DNA from: Gemmata palustris
Lineage (GTDB): Bacteria > Planctomycetota > Planctomycetia > Gemmatales > Gemmataceae
Direction: 5' to 3'
Assembly (NCBI RefSeq): GCF_017939745.1
Contig: NZ_JAGKQQ010000001.1
Location: 6,215,299 to 6,279,298, forward strand
DNA: 64,000 nucleotides
Part shown: positions 30,464-37,817 of the stretch, piece after piece
How the letters are laid out: the number at the start of each line of letters is the position of its first letter
How positions within the stretch are numbered: the first letter of the stretch is position 1
The notes under the pieces: generated by a model
Databases searched by the model: none
The model's input: the letters and a program-made list of their open reading frames with translations, nothing else
Told to the model about the DNA's origin: nothing
Translations under genes and position numbers: made by a program

Positions 30464-31064
30464 GATTACCCCTAGACGGGAAAGGAGATCTCGGTCGGAG
30501 TTGTTTGAAGTCGGCTCACCGTATTCCGCGTCGTGCAGTGACTGAGGTTGCTTAACGAAATTGAGAGACCGAAGCGAGCACTGATCCAGACCGGAAATCT
30601 CCCCGACTTTTCGGCGGACCACTACTGGATTAACGGCCCCGCGCCTGTAAACGGGCACTAATTAGGTCGGACAAGTTTTCACAGGAATCCGCAAAGCGAC
30701 GCGGTTTTGCTGCGCTTCGTTGGTGCGGTGTGCATCATTCCCGTGAAGACTTGTCCCGCCGACTCGGGCCGCTCGATTAATGCACACTCGTCGGGATCGC
30801 GATTCGGAACGCCCTCGAAACACTGCATAAGACGGACTGTTGTTACCGTGGGGTGAGTCAGAGCGTATGACACGTTTGGGGGAGTTGCCACGACAATCCG
30901 TCTGTTTTTCATCATCGGGTGAGAAGGATCGGCAAAAGCGCTCTCCAACTAGGCGGACCCACGGTTTCGCACCGAGGGGCTTGATTCAGTCGCCGGTGTG
31001 TGGACAATCCACACCTCAGTTACCCCGACAACGGACAGTGCAGAATCGTCTTTGGAGCATCTTC
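30464..31064. other. Divergent intergenic region between the two protease genes
   Basis: About 600 bases with no convincing gene; it should hold the promoters for both arms of the module. An imperfect 18-bp inverted repeat (30671-30688 with 30737-30754; 16 of 18 positions pair, starting acaagttttcac) encloses 48 bases and could form an RNA structure or an operator region. Confidence 0.45.
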
Positions 31065-32078
31065 ATGCCCCGGCGCGGACTGACCGGCAAACAGTTTGGT
31101 GAACTCCTAAGCGCACTTCAGAGTGCGTTCCCGAACACAGATGATCTGCGAACGCCCCTGATGGTGAACCTCGAGGTGAACCTGAACGACATCGTCACAA
31201 CCATGCCGCGGACACAACAACTGCGGCAGGTAGTAGAGTGGGCAGAGTCCCGGAGTCAGGTGAAGGAATTGATCACCGCTCTCCGCGATCCGAACTTCGG
31301 GAACGACACCAACCTCGCCCTGAAAGCCTTCGCCATGTCTATCGGGGCTGACTCCGGTATCGAGAAGTTGCTTGAGAAATTAATCTCCCGAAATCAGTTC
31401 CCGTTCAAGGACCCGGCGGAGTGGCGGGCTGCAATGGTGCGGGCCGAGTCGGTCATTTGCAGGATCGAGAACCCAGAGAGCGAACCAATCGGCACGGGGT
31501 TCCTGCTGGGGCCCGACTTGGTGCTGACGAACAAACACGTCATGCTCGAAGCACTCGACGCCGGCCCGGCGCAGGGCATCCGCTGTAGGTTCGGGTACCA
31601 TATTTGCGAAAACAACACTACGGACGACGGGACATCGCACGCCCTCGCTAACCCGTGGGAAGTCGCGTCAAGCGAGGTCGCGAACCTCGACTACTCGCTC
31701 GTTCGCCTCGCGATTAGAACCGGTGACGAACCGATTGGTAGTTTCAAGGATGCACCGATCCGCCGGTGGCTGTCGACCGACGCGAACCGGCCCGTCGATA
31801 ATCAGGCGCTGTTCATCCTCCAGCATCCAAAGGGAGGCACACTGAAAGTGGCCGGAGGGACGCTGAAGTCGAGCGAGAAGACGGGGTGGCTGAATTATGA
31901 GGTCGATACCGAGAAAGGGTCGTCCGGGTCGCCGGTTCTCGATAGTGGCTGGCAACTCATTGCATTGCATTCGAGGGCAGGGCACGAGGCGGTCAACCGC
32001 GGTGTCTCGATTCGAGCGATCCGCGATGACCTCAAGCCCGAGGTTCTGGCACTCCTCAATCCTCGGCCAGGTCAGTGA
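31065..32078 (+). CDS. EAD1-trypsin-like serine protease
   Basis: A 337-residue protein. Residues 5-90 match effector-associated domain 1 (LTGKQFGELLSALQSAFPNT, LRQVVEWAESRSQVKELITA). Residues 125-330 form a chymotrypsin-fold protease with GTGFLLGPDLVLTNKHVM (H158), LDYSLVRL (D209) and GSSGSPVLDSGWQLIALHS (S287), all three catalytic residues present. No signal peptide, so it should act in the cytoplasm. It is transcribed away from the rest of the module. By family knowledge, EAD effectors are recruited by a partner with the same EAD, here the vMAP-C protein. The ATG at 31065 follows GGAG. Confidence 0.9.
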   Translation: MPRRGLTGKQFGELLSALQSAFPNTDDLRTPLMVNLEVNLNDIVTTMPRTQQLRQVVEWAESRSQVKELITALRDPNFGNDTNLALKAFAMSIGADSGIEKLLEKLISRNQFPFKDPAEWRAAMVRAESVICRIENPESEPIGTGFLLGPDLVLTNKHVMLEALDAGPAQGIRCRFGYHICENNTTDDGTSHALANPWEVASSEVANLDYSLVRLAIRTGDEPIGSFKDAPIRRWLSTDANRPVDNQALFILQHPKGGTLKVAGGTLKSSEKTGWLNYEVDTEKGSSGSPVLDSGWQLIALHSRAGHEAVNRGVSIRAIRDDLKPEVLALLNPRPGQ

Positions 32079-32159
32079 GCGCGCGTCCCCATACACGGCA
32101 AGTGCCACGGTCACTTTGTTACTTTTCTCCAGAACGCTCTTTTTATTCTGCGTCGTCGT

Positions 32160-32459
32160 TCAACTTCGGCAGCGTGGTCCCGTTGCTGGAACCAGGCCCG
32201 TTTGCACACCGTTTCCGCCAACCCGGAGGCTACGGAGAGAACGTCCTCTCGGTGCGCGAGTCGCGGGCGCGTTCGGCCAAGTGCCGGCGCTCTTACTGTT
32301 TCGTGTTCGCGCGTCCGACATGATCAGCATCGCCTCGATCTGAACGTCCGTGAGAGGGCGAGTGCCCCCAAACGCGGCTAGGGATTTCTCGACATCGGCC
32401 CGCTCACCCCGAATGGCTTTGAGGTTGGCGGCCACTTTGTTACAGATGGCCAGTGCTTC
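32160..32459 (-). pseudogene. Possible gene remnant
   Basis: On the minus strand a readable stretch (DPGYKEALAICNKVAANLKA, then IRGERADVEKSLAAFGGTRP, LTDVQIEAMLIM) looks like real helical protein for about 60 residues. It then runs into Arg-rich, low-quality sequence, and the upstream end is closed by a stop. No family recognised. It is probably the decayed end of a gene in the 609-base gap after the trypsin-like gene. Confidence 0.35.
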
Positions 32460-32570
32460 CTTGTACCCTGGGTCGTCCGTTAGTTACGGTAGCGCGACAG
32501 AGGCAGGAACCGACCGGGTGCCGTTATTATTTTCCAGACCACGCATGCGAAACTCCGAACAGGGGAGGGG

Positions 32571-32628
32571 CAAAATTAAGATTGCCTCGAAGGAAAGAAG
32601 AGAGAAAATCGCCCCCCAGAAAAGACCA
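32571..32628 (-). repeat. Pyrimidine-rich island repeat, copy C
   Basis: Read on the minus strand it begins tggtcttttctggg, identical to the first 14 bases of the copy at 33387, followed by a C/T-rich stretch and tcgaggc. Confidence 0.5.
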
Positions 32629-32637
32629 GGTGAGAGC

Positions 32638-32685
32638 GTACAACTTGTACGGGCCAGCCTCAGAACGGCCGTACAACTTGTACGG
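32638..32685. promoter_or_regulatory. Two identical palindromes, operator-like
   Basis: gtacaacttgtacgg occurs at 32638-32652 and again at 32671-32685, 33 bases apart, about three helical turns. Each has the dyad GTACAA-C-TTGTAC; the second extends to a 17-base palindrome. They lie just past the stop of the terminase-like gene, which is unusual for an operator. Confidence 0.5.
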
Positions 32686-32687
32686 AT

Positions 32688-33212
32688 TCAGCGGAGCAAG
32701 CGAACGTCCGCGATCCGATCGAGATCGCTCACTGGCTTCTTGTTGGTCACGTCCTCGGTCTGCCCCTCGATCTTCGCCTTTGTGACGCGGTGCCGATCGA
32801 CGGGCGTCAGGCCGAGCATTGCCGCAAGGCTTTTCACCTGCGCCAGTGAATCTCGCATGAGGCGGTACCACTTCGAGTGCTGCACACCCTCCGCGCTCTC
32901 GCCCCGTTTGGGCTTCTTGAAACACCCCTCATCCCTGACGTGTTCGGCCGCCTCGGTATAGAAGGCCTCGAACTGACAGTAAGCCGCGAAGATGTAGCGA
33001 TCCAATTCGGTCACGATGCCCTGCGAGGTCACGAGCGGGTAGAGCCGGTCCCAGACCACGCGGCCCCGATCAGTTAGTGCCGTGGGCGGGTCGGGGGCGA
33101 GGGGCGGGGGCGTAATGGGGTCGGTCGGCAGTTCACTGTGCCGGTCCTTGCGGTACGTCCCGCGCGCGAGGTGCTGTGAGGGCGGGATTCTGTTGTTGCC
33201 GCCGCGTGGCAT
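32688..33212 (-). CDS. Phage terminase small subunit, P27 family-like
   Basis: A 174-residue protein with the P27-type layout: a proline-rich N-terminus (PPPLAPDPPTALTDRGRVVW), then VWDRLYPLVTSQGIVTELDR, YIFAAYCQFEAFYTEAAEHV, and a C-terminal AQVKSLAAMLGLTPVDRHRV. The small subunit recognises phage DNA for packaging. No large terminase or structural gene is present, so it is a leftover or serves a satellite element. Confidence 0.75.
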   Translation of the reverse strand: MPRGGNNRIPPSQHLARGTYRKDRHSELPTDPITPPPLAPDPPTALTDRGRVVWDRLYPLVTSQGIVTELDRYIFAAYCQFEAFYTEAAEHVRDEGCFKKPKRGESAEGVQHSKWYRLMRDSLAQVKSLAAMLGLTPVDRHRVTKAKIEGQTEDVTNKKPVSDLDRIADVRLLR

Positions 33213-33386
33213 GACTGATCCTCCTGTAAAAGTGAAAATCAGGTCTGTTGAAACAAAAACCGTCTGTCCGGTGGCAAAAAATTCACGAAGGACGCTCGGT
33301 AGGTCTCCAGCCGCGCGGCCCTATCAAAATAACCCCCCTGCCCGGTGTCCTGCCCCGGGTGCGGTGACGGCGGGCCGCCGTTGCTT

Positions 33387-33444
33387 TGGTCTTTTCTGGG
33401 AGCAGTTTTTCTTCTCTTCCTCCTCGAGGCTGTCTTCTCTTTGG
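33387..33444 (+). repeat. Pyrimidine-rich island repeat, copy B
   Basis: tggtcttttctgggagcag followed by a C/T-rich run and ctcgaggc. It ends four bases before the stop of the AAA ATPase gene. See copies A (22732) and C (32571). Confidence 0.5.
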
Positions 33445-33447
33445 GCC

Positions 33448-34809
33448 TCAGTCCGGAAGTAGCGGCATTGGTGGGTTGTCGAAGAGCCTCCCTCCACCCT
33501 CCACTCTCTCCCCAGTCTCCCTTCTCTCCCCAGACTCCCCACTCTGGATTCCCCTTGTTTTTCCAGTGTGGGGAGAGGGGGGAGAGAAGGGAGACTGGGG
33601 GGTAAAGGGAGTAAAGGGAGCCGAAGACGATTCGGGCTGAGAGTTCCACTCATCCGGGTCTCCGAACCCCGACCACCATACACCGCGAAAACAGCTTCGG
33701 TTAGAACTTACCAATCCTTGATCCTTCAGCTTCACCTTTGCCTCCTTTAAATTGTCAAATGTGAAGCCTGCTTTCTTTGCAGCGGCCTCAATCTCTTTGG
33801 AAGGGCGCGCGCGTGCCCTTAGCAACCCGCACAGCCATTCGGCGCACTTCTCGACCCTGCTCTTGTCGTTCCGCTTCCCAACGGCCCCCGTCACTTCGTT
33901 CGGGTCGTTCGTTACCCCGTCCTCCCAGCGCTGCCGAAACATCTGTTTGGCGAGTTCGGTCGTCTCGTTGGGGTCCAGGTCCGGCCATACGGCCGTAAGC
34001 ATCTCGCGGGCCTCGTCCGGCTCGATCGCTTCCATTCGGAAAGCAAGCCCATGCGTCCCGGCCGGGAGCACGTTCGCCTTGATCGGCATCATTAGTTTTC
34101 GGTCCGGGTCTTCTGGATCGGGCGCGATTAGGTACGCGAACCGGACCGCGTTTACATACCCCACCGACCCGCCCACGCGCTGAACGGCCGAGACGCTCGC
34201 CGACTTGTTCAGATGCTTGACCAGGAGGACTGTAGCGCCGGTATCGTTCGCGGTCCCGTTCAGCGGGTCCAGGATGGTGCGGAGTTCGGCGTCCTTATGC
34301 TCATTAATCCCGCTCCGGCCGATGTACGCGCCGGCCGGGTCGATCGAGACCAATTTGATTTCGGGGTCCGACTTCAAGAGTCGTTCCAGTTCCCGGTAAT
34401 GTCCCAAGTGAAAATCGAGTGTTTGTCCGTCACTCTTCAGTTTCACCCCCTTGACCCGCAGGACGCGAGTCAGGTCTGCACCGAGCGCGGCGAGTCGCGG
34501 GATTATGGTCCGCTCCCAATCGTCCTCGCAACTCACGAGCAGGGCCTTCCCCTTTACCGGGTCAGGGTATTTCAAACCGAACGCGCACCGCCCGGTCGTG
34601 ACCGCCGCGGCGAGTTCGAGTGTGGTCATCGACTTTCCGTGCCCCCCGTCGCCCGCGAGCAACCCTACCAACCCGGCGGGTATGCGCCCGGGAACGAGCC
34701 ACCTCAGCGGTTTGGGGCGCAACCCTTCGAGGGACTCGACAATGAGCTTCGGCTCGTCCCTCGTGGACCCGATCGCGTGCCCGTTCGTGCTTGGGTTAGG
34801 CCCGACCAT
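33448..34809 (-). CDS. RepA/DnaB-like AAA ATPase (AAA_25 type)
   Basis: A 453-residue ATPase of the RecA-like class that serves replication of phages and plasmids. Walker A is GDGGHGKSMT, Walker B is KLVSIDPAGAY, and VLLVKHLNKSA is the third motif; FLKYPDPVKGKALLVSCEDD-type context and a C-terminal winged-helix-like region (RPSKEIEAAAKKAGFTFDNL) fit the AAA_25 family of planctomycete elements. The last 70 residues are low complexity (Ser/Pro then Gly/Glu/Arg), encoded by a large palindrome at 33510-33600. It probably supports replication of the excised element. Confidence 0.78.
   Translation of the reverse strand: MVGPNPSTNGHAIGSTRDEPKLIVESLEGLRPKPLRWLVPGRIPAGLVGLLAGDGGHGKSMTTLELAAAVTTGRCAFGLKYPDPVKGKALLVSCEDDWERTIIPRLAALGADLTRVLRVKGVKLKSDGQTLDFHLGHYRELERLLKSDPEIKLVSIDPAGAYIGRSGINEHKDAELRTILDPLNGTANDTGATVLLVKHLNKSASVSAVQRVGGSVGYVNAVRFAYLIAPDPEDPDRKLMMPIKANVLPAGTHGLAFRMEAIEPDEAREMLTAVWPDLDPNETTELAKQMFRQRWEDGVTNDPNEVTGAVGKRNDKSRVEKCAEWLCGLLRARARPSKEIEAAAKKAGFTFDNLKEAKVKLKDQGLVSSNRSCFRGVWWSGFGDPDEWNSQPESSSAPFTPFTPQSPFSPPSPHTGKTRGIQSGESGERRETGERVEGGGRLFDNPPMPLLPD
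33510..33600. repeat. 38-bp inverted repeat inside the AAA gene tail
   Basis: 33510-33547 and 33563-33600 are inverted copies, matching except for a few bases in the middle and one near the loop, with a 15-base loop. The arms are C/T- and G/A-rich. The palindrome lies in the reading frame and encodes the low-complexity tail, as if an extragenic palindrome had entered the 3' end of the gene. Confidence 0.65.
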
Positions 34810-34894
34810 GTTCCTTGCCGTTACCCGATCGCGACCGGGCCTTTCATTCGCAGGAATCGCTCGATTTTGTTCAACGTGAATAAAATCGGGTCGG

Positions 34895-35146
34895 TTAGAA
34901 GAACTCGATCGTTCGCCCCAGTGCCTTCCGACGGCGCTTCACTGCGACTCGTTTCGGGCTCGTCGCATGTGCGGCGAGGAACGTTTCGAGCGCATCACGG
35001 GTGACGCGCCAGCGCGGACGCCGGGAACCGAGTCCGACGTTGCTCGCGGTGAGGCGGCCCGCGTGAATGAGGGCGAGAAGGGCCGCTACCGATATGCCGA
35101 GCCACTCGGCCGCTTGGCTTACGGTAAGTGGTGCGGGATCATGCAC
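34895..35146 (-). CDS. Excisionase-like helix-turn-helix protein
   Basis: An 83-residue DNA-binding protein: LTVSQAAEWLGISVAALLAL, IHAGRLTASNVGLGSRRPRW and RVTRDALETFLAAH follow the MerR-like winged-helix pattern of excisionases. A basic tail follows. It probably controls excision or transcription in the element. Its ATG overlaps the end of the upstream small gene by eight bases. Confidence 0.78.
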   Translation of the reverse strand: MHDPAPLTVSQAAEWLGISVAALLALIHAGRLTASNVGLGSRRPRWRVTRDALETFLAAHATSPKRVAVKRRRKALGRTIEFF

Positions 35147-35357
35147 TGTGCCGCACCTTCCTATCCGCGGCGCGCCTCAGCGGAACCGTGGTCAGGTCGG
35201 AGCCGAATTGGACAACCACACCCATCACACTAAGGCGACGGATCATTAGTCGTTCGAGCACGCTGTCGCCACTACGCCGCGCGGCAAAGAGCGTGGCGAG
35301 CAGCACAGTCGGGCTGTCGTGAAGCGGTGGGGTCGGTGACACGGTAAAGGCCCGCAC
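35139..35357 (-). CDS. Small hypothetical protein upstream of the HTH gene
   Basis: A 72-residue frame (SPTVLLATLFAARRSGDSVL, ERLMIRRLSVMGVVVQFGSD). Its stop overlaps the start of the HTH gene, the usual sign of coupled genes. Short proteins of this general shape precede excisionase-like genes in related elements, as far as I recall. No domain recognised. Confidence 0.5.
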   Translation of the reverse strand: MRAFTVSPTPPLHDSPTVLLATLFAARRSGDSVLERLMIRRLSVMGVVVQFGSDLTTVPLRRAADRKVRHSA

Positions 35358-35448
35358 GGATCGGGCGTCACAGTTGCGCCCTTACCCATGTCGCCCGTTC
35401 ACAAAAAAAAGTGATGGAATGCTAGAATTACTAGGGAAAAATCGTGGT

Positions 35449-36378
35449 TTAGCGTTCATGAACGGCTGTCATCGTTCGTGAACTACGTCCCTTGTTGCCG
35501 CGTCTCTCATCTCTCTGATCCTGTGCCTGCTCTTGCTCCAGTTTCTTCAGCTCGTTTTGCGCGGCGATCTCGGCGGGGTCCGCAGCGGCTCGGTTTGGAA
35601 CAGTAGCAGTCACCTTATCCGGTAACTGCCGTGGCTCGCGGCGTGTGTCGCGGAGCGAGTTACGCTTCTTATTAAATACTTTCCATGCCGCGGTGTTGAA
35701 AACACCTCCTTGCGACACACCGGTTGCCTTCGACACTTCCCTGATCGCTACTTCGTCGGGGCGGCCTTTGGCGTGCTGCTTGAGATAGTCGCTTACAAGT
35801 TCTTCTGCCTCATCCTTTGGTATTCTCCGCTTCTTCGCTTTGGGAACGCCTGGGGTCGAGACGGGTGCAAGATCCGCGCTCTTTACATTTGTTCTCGTTT
35901 CAGGTGATGCGGCGCCCGAGCTATTCGCCTCGTTATTTGCCTCTTGGTGAGGCTCACTTGCGGCCCCTACCTCTCCGATGGCTCGCATAGGCGGGGCGAA
36001 GAATTTCTGAACCCGAATCAACGTACCAATGATCGTGGGCAAACACGTTAGGCTACGGCAAGCTATTTTGGAGTTATGGCTTCTGATATGTTCCAGAACT
36101 TCAAACAGTGGCTCACCAAAACGGTGGGGATCGGCGCAACCAGAGTCGCGTGCCAGCCGAAGCAAGCGCCCGCCCGCCAGCAACGTTTCTAAACTGCAAA
36201 CTCGATTCTTCGACGCCGCGATATCGCGCAGTTTTTGCGTGTGGCGAACTTCTTGGTCAGCTTCGTTTAGTGGGAGCGATTCGAGCCGTTCTTGAAAGCG
36301 AATGTCACGGTCGGTAGCGATATTGTACAAATCAGTAAGTTGAGAACATGCTGATGTGATGTATTCGTAGTCGGACAT
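35449..36378 (-). CDS. Hypothetical protein of the integrative element
   Basis: A 309-residue protein. The N-terminal half is helical (YITSACSQLTDLYNIATDRD, QKLRDIAASKNRVCSLETLL). After a Ser/Ala-rich linker, the C-terminal half has KDEAEELVSDYLKQHAKGRP followed by a winged-helix-like VAIREVSKATGVSQGGVFNT, suggesting DNA binding, and a charged Gln/Arg tail. No family recognised. It follows the integrase on the same strand. Confidence 0.6.
   Translation of the reverse strand: MSDYEYITSACSQLTDLYNIATDRDIRFQERLESLPLNEADQEVRHTQKLRDIAASKNRVCSLETLLAGGRLLRLARDSGCADPHRFGEPLFEVLEHIRSHNSKIACRSLTCLPTIIGTLIRVQKFFAPPMRAIGEVGAASEPHQEANNEANSSGAASPETRTNVKSADLAPVSTPGVPKAKKRRIPKDEAEELVSDYLKQHAKGRPDEVAIREVSKATGVSQGGVFNTAAWKVFNKKRNSLRDTRREPRQLPDKVTATVPNRAAADPAEIAAQNELKKLEQEQAQDQRDERRGNKGRSSRTMTAVHER
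35454..35483. promoter_or_regulatory. Pair of 10-bp near-identical palindromes
   Basis: gttcatgaac (35454-35463) and gttcgtgaac (35474-35483) are 20 bases apart, two helical turns. They lie about 100 bases upstream of the small gene/HTH pair on the minus strand and could be the binding site of the HTH protein. They fall inside the 3' end of the gene 35449-36378. Confidence 0.45.
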
Positions 36379-36404
36379 GTGATGTGCCTCTTGTTGAATC
36401 GGTT

Positions 36405-36454
36405 GGCCGGGCGGATGCGCGATCACAAGAGGAGAACCGCACACCCGCCCGGCC
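36405..36454 (-). terminator. Hairpin after the integrase gene
   Basis: ggccgggcgg (36405-36414) pairs perfectly with ccgcccggcc (36445-36454), 10 bases after the integrase stop at 36464. The loop is 30 bases long, so it is a weak terminator candidate. Confidence 0.35.
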
Positions 36455-36463
36455 CGCGGATAG

Positions 36464-37666
36464 CTACTCCCGCGGCCGATCGAATGAATTATTGCTTGTC
36501 TGTCCGTCGTGAGCAATCTCAGACGGAGGCCAGAGCCACGCGCGAACGTGATCGGTGATGGCTCTCAACCGATCGTCCCCGATGCGCTCGCGGTACAAAC
36601 TGGCCATGTCGTCACGCGCGTGGCCCATGATGTGGTCGATCGCGGGCTGATCCTTCGCGCCGTCGGCCACGGTGCGGAACGTATGCCGCAGGGCGTAGAA
36701 GCCGACGCCGGGACGTTTCAGTTCTGACGCCACGAGTAACTTCCCGAACTCCAGTTGCACCGCGTCAACGGTCGTCGCCGGTTTGTCCCCGCGGTCCCGT
36801 GTTCTCACCCAGCGAGCCCCGTACTTGGTGACGAACATCAATCCCGCATCGGCCGCGCTCTTGGCTTTGGGGCGCTCGGGGATGACCTCGCGGAGCGCCG
36901 CAATCGTTTCGGGCCAGAGTGGGCACCGGCGCATGACCTCGGTTTTCGGACGCGGGTAATCGATCCACCCGCCCTTAAAGTCAATGGCTTTGAGCGGTAG
37001 GTTCGCAACGTCGGTCTGCCCGTACCCGCAGTTGATCGCGAGAAGGATCATGGCCCTCATCGGTTGTGCTGCCGCGCCGAGTAACGTCCTCAGTTCGTCG
37101 GCTTCGATCATTTTGGGACCGGCCTCGTGGCGCGCCTTCCGCATGGCCTTCTTCGACGGCTTCTTGAACAGTGTTCCGAACCGAACCGGCTTTTCGATGA
37201 GCCCCTCGTCCCATGCGTACTTGAAAAGCGTCCGCACGCGCTGGACCTCACCCGACAGGGCATGCGCCCCGCGCGTCTTCGACAGGGTCGCGCGGAGCTT
37301 CTCGAAATCCTCGCTGGTGAGGTCGAGTACGAGTCGGGTCTTTCCGAACGCGCCGACGAGGTTTTCGCAAGTGAGGAAGTAGTGCGCCCAAGTGCGCGGC
37401 GACAGTTCACCCGAATCGAGAAGGGTCTTCTTGGACGTGAGGAAGCGGTTCGCGAGGTCGCGGACCGTGAGACCGTCGTTGGACGCGCGAGGGGTGCGCC
37501 CGGCTTGCAGGTCGTCGCGCTGGTCGAGGTACTTGGACAGAGCCGCATCGGGATCGGTGCCGAAGTAGTGCAGCTTGCCGCGAACCTTCTTGGCCCACTG
37601 ACCGGTCTGGTGTAAGAAGAGGGGGAAGTCGGGGTAGGGCTTCTTCGGTTTGGGCTTCTTCTTCAC
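36464..37666 (-). CDS. Tyrosine recombinase/integrase, catalytic Arg I replaced
   Basis: A 400-residue integrase that inserts the element at tRNA-Arg. An N-terminal AP2-like segment (FLHQTGQWAKKVRGKLHYFG), a SAM-like core-binding domain (about 65-155) and a catalytic domain are present. Box II is ALRHTFRTVADGA (H328, R331), then IMGHA (H349) and the nucleophile Tyr in SLYRERI (Y358); Lys is in RPKTEV (K241). The first catalytic arginine, normally in TG-L-R, is replaced by Gly in INCGYGQTD (G216). This variant is, to my memory, common in planctomycete integrases. Its 5' end adjoins the tRNA, and a degraded homologue lies at the left end. Confidence 0.9.
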   Translation of the reverse strand: MKKKPKPKKPYPDFPLFLHQTGQWAKKVRGKLHYFGTDPDAALSKYLDQRDDLQAGRTPRASNDGLTVRDLANRFLTSKKTLLDSGELSPRTWAHYFLTCENLVGAFGKTRLVLDLTSEDFEKLRATLSKTRGAHALSGEVQRVRTLFKYAWDEGLIEKPVRFGTLFKKPSKKAMRKARHEAGPKMIEADELRTLLGAAAQPMRAMILLAINCGYGQTDVANLPLKAIDFKGGWIDYPRPKTEVMRRCPLWPETIAALREVIPERPKAKSAADAGLMFVTKYGARWVRTRDRGDKPATTVDAVQLEFGKLLVASELKRPGVGFYALRHTFRTVADGAKDQPAIDHIMGHARDDMASLYRERIGDDRLRAITDHVRAWLWPPSEIAHDGQTSNNSFDRPRE

Positions 37667-37758
37667 GGCGGCCCTCGGTTTTGGTGACGGTTCGGGCTTG
37701 TCGGGTGTAGCTTCGGGTGTAGTGTCATGATAACGGTTTCGGGAGATCGGTTAAAAAA

Positions 37759-37817
37759 GGCTCGAAAATGAGCGCTCTGCGCCCGTAGCTCAACTGGATA
37801 GAGCATCCGCCTTCTAA
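37759..37817 (+). repeat. Right direct repeat (attachment site)
   Basis: Identical over 59 bases to 22257-22315. Here the repeat is joined to the remaining 35 bases of the tRNA, so the inserted element supplied a new 5' half and leader and restored a complete tRNA gene. Confidence 0.9.

Larger units (their letters stand above)
22316..37817. mobile_element. 15.5-kb integrative element in tRNA-Arg(TCT)
   Basis: The element lies between the 59-bp direct repeats and carries its own tyrosine integrase at the right end beside the restored tRNA. It also carries an excisionase-like HTH protein, an AAA ATPase of replication type, and a P27-type terminase small subunit, but no capsid, tail or conjugation genes. 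The cargo is a protease/MoxR/vWA conflict-type module (23568-32078). Several genes, above all 23568-26645, are clearly richer in A/T than the chromosome around them, in line with transfer. Confidence 0.88.

Noticed and set aside
30679-30948. An 89-codon minus-strand frame between the proteases
   Set aside because: No ribosome binding site, no family pattern, and it covers the structured inverted repeat.
32638-32685. Two identical 15-base repeats as a minimal CRISPR
   Set aside because: Only two copies, short and fully palindromic, with an 18-base gap; more like operator sites.
32527-32925. A 132-codon minus-strand frame overlapping the terminase-like gene
   Set aside because: It shares most of its length with the better supported P27-type frame and only reads through repeat C and the palindromes.
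33481-33640. Repetitive C/T and G/A blocks that might be a CRISPR array
   Set aside because: The blocks form one inverted repeat, not regularly spaced direct repeats with spacers, and no cas gene is near.
22316-37817. The element as a complete prophage
   Set aside because: Only a terminase small subunit suggests phage origin; no large terminase, portal, capsid or tail genes are present.
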